NCBI GenBank assembly: GCA_934167365.1 | Contig: CAKPKU010000032.1 | Coordinates: 1-17,139 of the forward strand | DNA length: 17,139 nt | Origin: an uncultured Clostridia bacterium | GTDB lineage: Bacteria > Bacillota > Clostridia > TANB77 > CAG-508 | Direction: 5' to 3' | Part shown: positions 15,722-17,139 of the stretch, piece after piece | How positions within the stretch are numbered: the first letter of the stretch is position 1 | Layout of the letters: the number at the start of each line of letters is the position of its first letter | Made by a program: the position numbers and the translations under genes | Notes under the pieces: generated by a model | Seen by the model: only the letters and a program-made list of their open reading frames with translations | Told to the model about the DNA's origin: nothing | The model's database searches: none

Positions 15722-16017
15722 TCATAAAAATTAATAAGTATTAACCTTATATTATATTTTCAAGTATATAAAAATTTTTATATGCTCATTACATTAAAAT
15801 TATATTATAAAATTGTAAAAAATAAAAGAGTTTTTATGATTTTTTATATAATACAAAAAATATAATGTACCAAAAATTAACTTAATGGTTAATTTTTTTG
15901 TATTATAAAATTGTTAACCATTATTATATAAAATTCTATAAAGTTTATTTGCAAAATTATTTATTTTATGATTTTTATGCATAAAAATTTCGATTTTGAC
16001 AATAGACATTATTAATT
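15722..16017. other. AT-rich intergenic region and likely PBP leader
   Basis: No gene is visible. On the minus strand a weak promoter candidate is TTGCAA (15949-15954), 17 nt, TTATAT (15926-15931). Two mutually exclusive 10-bp stems follow (see 15872-15923). A perfect 18-bp AT palindrome, ATATAAAAA-TTTTTATAT, is at 15766-15783. The remainder is low-complexity AT sequence. Confidence 0.45.
15872..15897. terminator. Hairpin terminator between ruvA and the PBP gene
   Basis: AAAAATTAAC (15872-15881), loop TTAATG, GTTAATTTTT (15888-15897), with extra T on the plus strand. On the minus strand the last arm is also T-rich, so it can end ruvA transcripts about 120 nt after the stop. Bases 15883-15892 can instead pair with 15914-15923, giving an alternative 10-bp stem that would prevent this hairpin. 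Confidence 0.6.
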
Positions 16018-16614
16018 TTATTTTGATAATAATACTAATGCTTTTTTTATCATAATCTCTAAATCTTCATTTTTACAATTCATTTTTGGAATAATATTTT
16101 CAACTTCTTTTCTTGTATAACCTAATACTTGTAATGCTGAAATTAGCTCTTCTATATTTTCTTGTTTAAAATTAATTTCTTCTGTACTGCTCATAATTTC
16201 TAAATCATTCATATTTTTCACTTTATCTTTAAGCTCTAATATTATTCTTTGTGCACTTTTAGTTCCAATACCAGGTAACTTTTTTAGTGAATTTACATCA
16301 TTAGAAACCACTGCAAATGCAAAAAGTGATGGCTCTATATTTGAAAGAATTGTAATTGCAGATTTAGCACCAACTCCACTTACTGATATTAAAAATTCAA
16401 ACATTTTAAGCTCTTCTGCTGTTGAGAATCCATAAATACTTATGTCATCCTCTCTAACTTTTAAATAAGTAAAAACTTTAACTTCAGTATCAATTAATCC
16501 TATACTTTTCATGGAATTCTCTGACATGAATATTTTATAGCCAATTCCATTAACATCAATAACAATGTAATTAGGCTTTTTTAAGACTAAAATACCTTTA
16601 ATATATTCAAACAT
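16018..16614 (-). CDS. ruvA: Holliday junction branch migration protein RuvA
   Basis: Tetrameric DNA-binding subunit that holds Holliday junctions and loads the RuvB motor. The 198-aa product is full length: N-terminal OB-fold (MFEYIKGILV to about 62), a middle domain with two helix-hairpin-helix motifs (VSGVGAKSAITIL at 78-90 and LKKLPGIGTKSAQRIILEL at about 110-128), a linker, and the C-terminal RuvB-binding domain (about 152-198, IEELISALQVLGYTRKEV). The ATG start is preceded by AAGGAGG. Unlike the common ruvA-ruvB arrangement, no ruvB follows; a terminator hairpin and the PBP gene come next. It has its own promoter at 16643-16670. Confidence 0.96.
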   Translation of the reverse strand: MFEYIKGILVLKKPNYIVIDVNGIGYKIFMSENSMKSIGLIDTEVKVFTYLKVREDDISIYGFSTAEELKMFEFLISVSGVGAKSAITILSNIEPSLFAFAVVSNDVNSLKKLPGIGTKSAQRIILELKDKVKNMNDLEIMSSTEEINFKQENIEELISALQVLGYTRKEVENIIPKMNCKNEDLEIMIKKALVLLSK

Positions 16615-16642
16615 ATTTTTCCTCCTTTAGTAAATTTACTAT

Positions 16643-16670
16643 ATTTTATCATAAGAAAATTATAGTTCAA
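16643..16670 (-). promoter_or_regulatory. Promoter of ruvA
   Basis: TTGAAC (16665-16670), 16-nt spacer, extended -10 TGA-TAAAAT (16651-16643) on the minus strand. A perfect 14-bp palindrome, TAGTAAATTTACTA (16628-16641), covers the predicted start of transcription and may be an operator. It does not match the LexA pattern GAAC-N4-GTTC. Confidence 0.65.
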
Positions 16671-16689
16671 GTAAATTATACAAAATAAA

Positions 16690-16720
16690 AAGCGATAGTA
16701 TAATTAAATACTTATCGCTT
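16690..16720 (-). terminator. Intrinsic terminator of the 76-aa gene
   Basis: On the minus strand AAGCGAT (16720-16714) pairs with ATCGCTT (16696-16690). The stem continues with AGTAT/ATACT after a one-base bulge, and the hairpin is followed by TTTATTTT. It starts about 19 nt after the stop codon and separates this gene from ruvA. Confidence 0.88.
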
Positions 16721-16738
16721 AAATAAATTATTTTTTGG

Positions 16739-16969
16739 TTAGGTAAGATTCCAATAATCTAAAATCTTGATTGCTTCGTCAATTTTCGATCCATTTTTGG
16801 ATACTTTGTCTAATATAAAACAGACCACACGATAATTCCTTTGCTTTGAATATTTTTCTCCTACGAAGACAATTAAATTTTTAACTGCCTTCTCACGTTC
16901 TTTAGGATCATCGAAAACATTTCTTATGATCCTAAGCTCTTGATAAGTGTACTTTATAATGCTGTCCAT
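16739..16969 (-). CDS. Small hypothetical protein (76 aa)
   Basis: Not recognised. Start ATG at 16969 with AGGAGG 7 nt upstream, a near-consensus promoter at 17017-17045 and a strong terminator after it, so it is almost surely expressed. The 76-aa product is charged and predicted mostly helical (IIKYTYQELRIIRNVF, then DDPKEREKAVKNLIVFVGEKY). It has one Cys at about residue 50, and neither a signal peptide nor a membrane segment. Its monocistronic arrangement with an excellent promoter suggests high or broadly constitutive expression. No function can be inferred from its neighbours; ruvA is a separate unit. Confidence 0.7.
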   Translation of the reverse strand: MDSIIKYTYQELRIIRNVFDDPKEREKAVKNLIVFVGEKYSKQRNYRVVCFILDKVSKNGSKIDEAIKILDYWNLT

Positions 16970-17016
16970 CTTTGAACCTCCTAAATATTTTACGCATGTT
17001 TCTAGCTTATTTACAT

Positions 17017-17045
17017 ATTATATCTTCATTTTAAAGTTATGTCAA
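17017..17045 (-). promoter_or_regulatory. Near-consensus sigma-A promoter of the 76-aa gene
   Basis: TTGACA (17040-17045), 17-nt spacer, TATAAT (17017-17022) on the minus strand: both hexamers and the spacing are ideal. Predicted start near 17010, leaving a leader of about 40 nt. Nothing else is recognised up to the window end, apart from a CATG-TATAAA-CATG palindrome near 17121-17134. Confidence 0.9.
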
Positions 17046-17139
17046 CTTTTATGAATATTGTGTGTATTTAATTTATGATAAAATCACCTTAAAAGTTTAT
17101 AAGCAAATATTTCACCCATGCATGTATAAACATGTAAAA

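Noticed and set aside
15766..15783. Perfect 18-bp AT palindrome as an operator or terminator
   Set aside because: It is all A and T, in a very AT-rich leader, with no T-tract after it on the minus strand; chance cannot be excluded.
17121..17134. CATG-TATAAA-CATG palindrome at the window end as an operator
   Set aside because: It lies about 100 nt upstream of the 76-aa gene promoter and the sequence ends right after it; too little context.

Overview
The window is AT-rich chromosomal DNA, by eye a little under 30% G+C, with strong AGGAGG-type ribosome binding sites. All recognisable protein genes lie on the minus strand. A ctsR-mcsA-mcsB-clpC operon with a CtsR operator, a class A PBP with a PASTA domain, and the general gene style point to a low-GC Bacillota, most likely a Clostridia member related to uncultured gut species. 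No phage, IS or CRISPR was recognised.

Layout from high to low coordinates, in the direction of minus-strand transcription. (1) A 76-aa unknown protein has a near-consensus sigma-A promoter and a strong terminator. (2) ruvA has its own promoter, and ruvB does not follow it. (3) A roughly 325-base AT-rich leader region carries two mutually exclusive hairpins. It leads into a large class A PBP gene whose start codon is separated from its Shine-Dalgarno by a perfect hairpin. (4) A DUF1189-type membrane protein gene is interrupted by a single in-frame TAG, followed by ftsH. (5) A membrane-anchored polysaccharide deacetylase with Ig-like repeats. (6) A zinc-ribbon membrane protein, dtd, cca and a 45-aa acidic protein. 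(7) A gene-poor stretch of roughly 760 bases. (8) The ctsR-mcsA-mcsB-clpC operon. (9) A 385-base non-coding tail with a large imperfect inverted repeat.

The most notable part is region 7. It contains two copies of a roughly 107-base GC-rich core (about 48% G+C, 4 substitutions between copies) in inverted orientation. Each is enclosed by its own roughly 30-bp AT-rich terminal stem. The stems differ almost completely between copies, yet each is nearly perfectly self-complementary. Conserved core plus compensating stems is the signature of a structured non-coding RNA rather than a simple repeat. The family could not be confirmed by reading. 6S RNA and the raiA (ARRPOF) RNA class are the first candidates.

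Functionally the window joins protein quality control (CtsR-regulated ClpC with the McsA/McsB arginine kinase; FtsH), tRNA maintenance (CCA addition, D-aminoacyl-tRNA removal), DNA recombination (RuvA) and cell-wall synthesis or modification (class A PBP, polysaccharide deacetylase).
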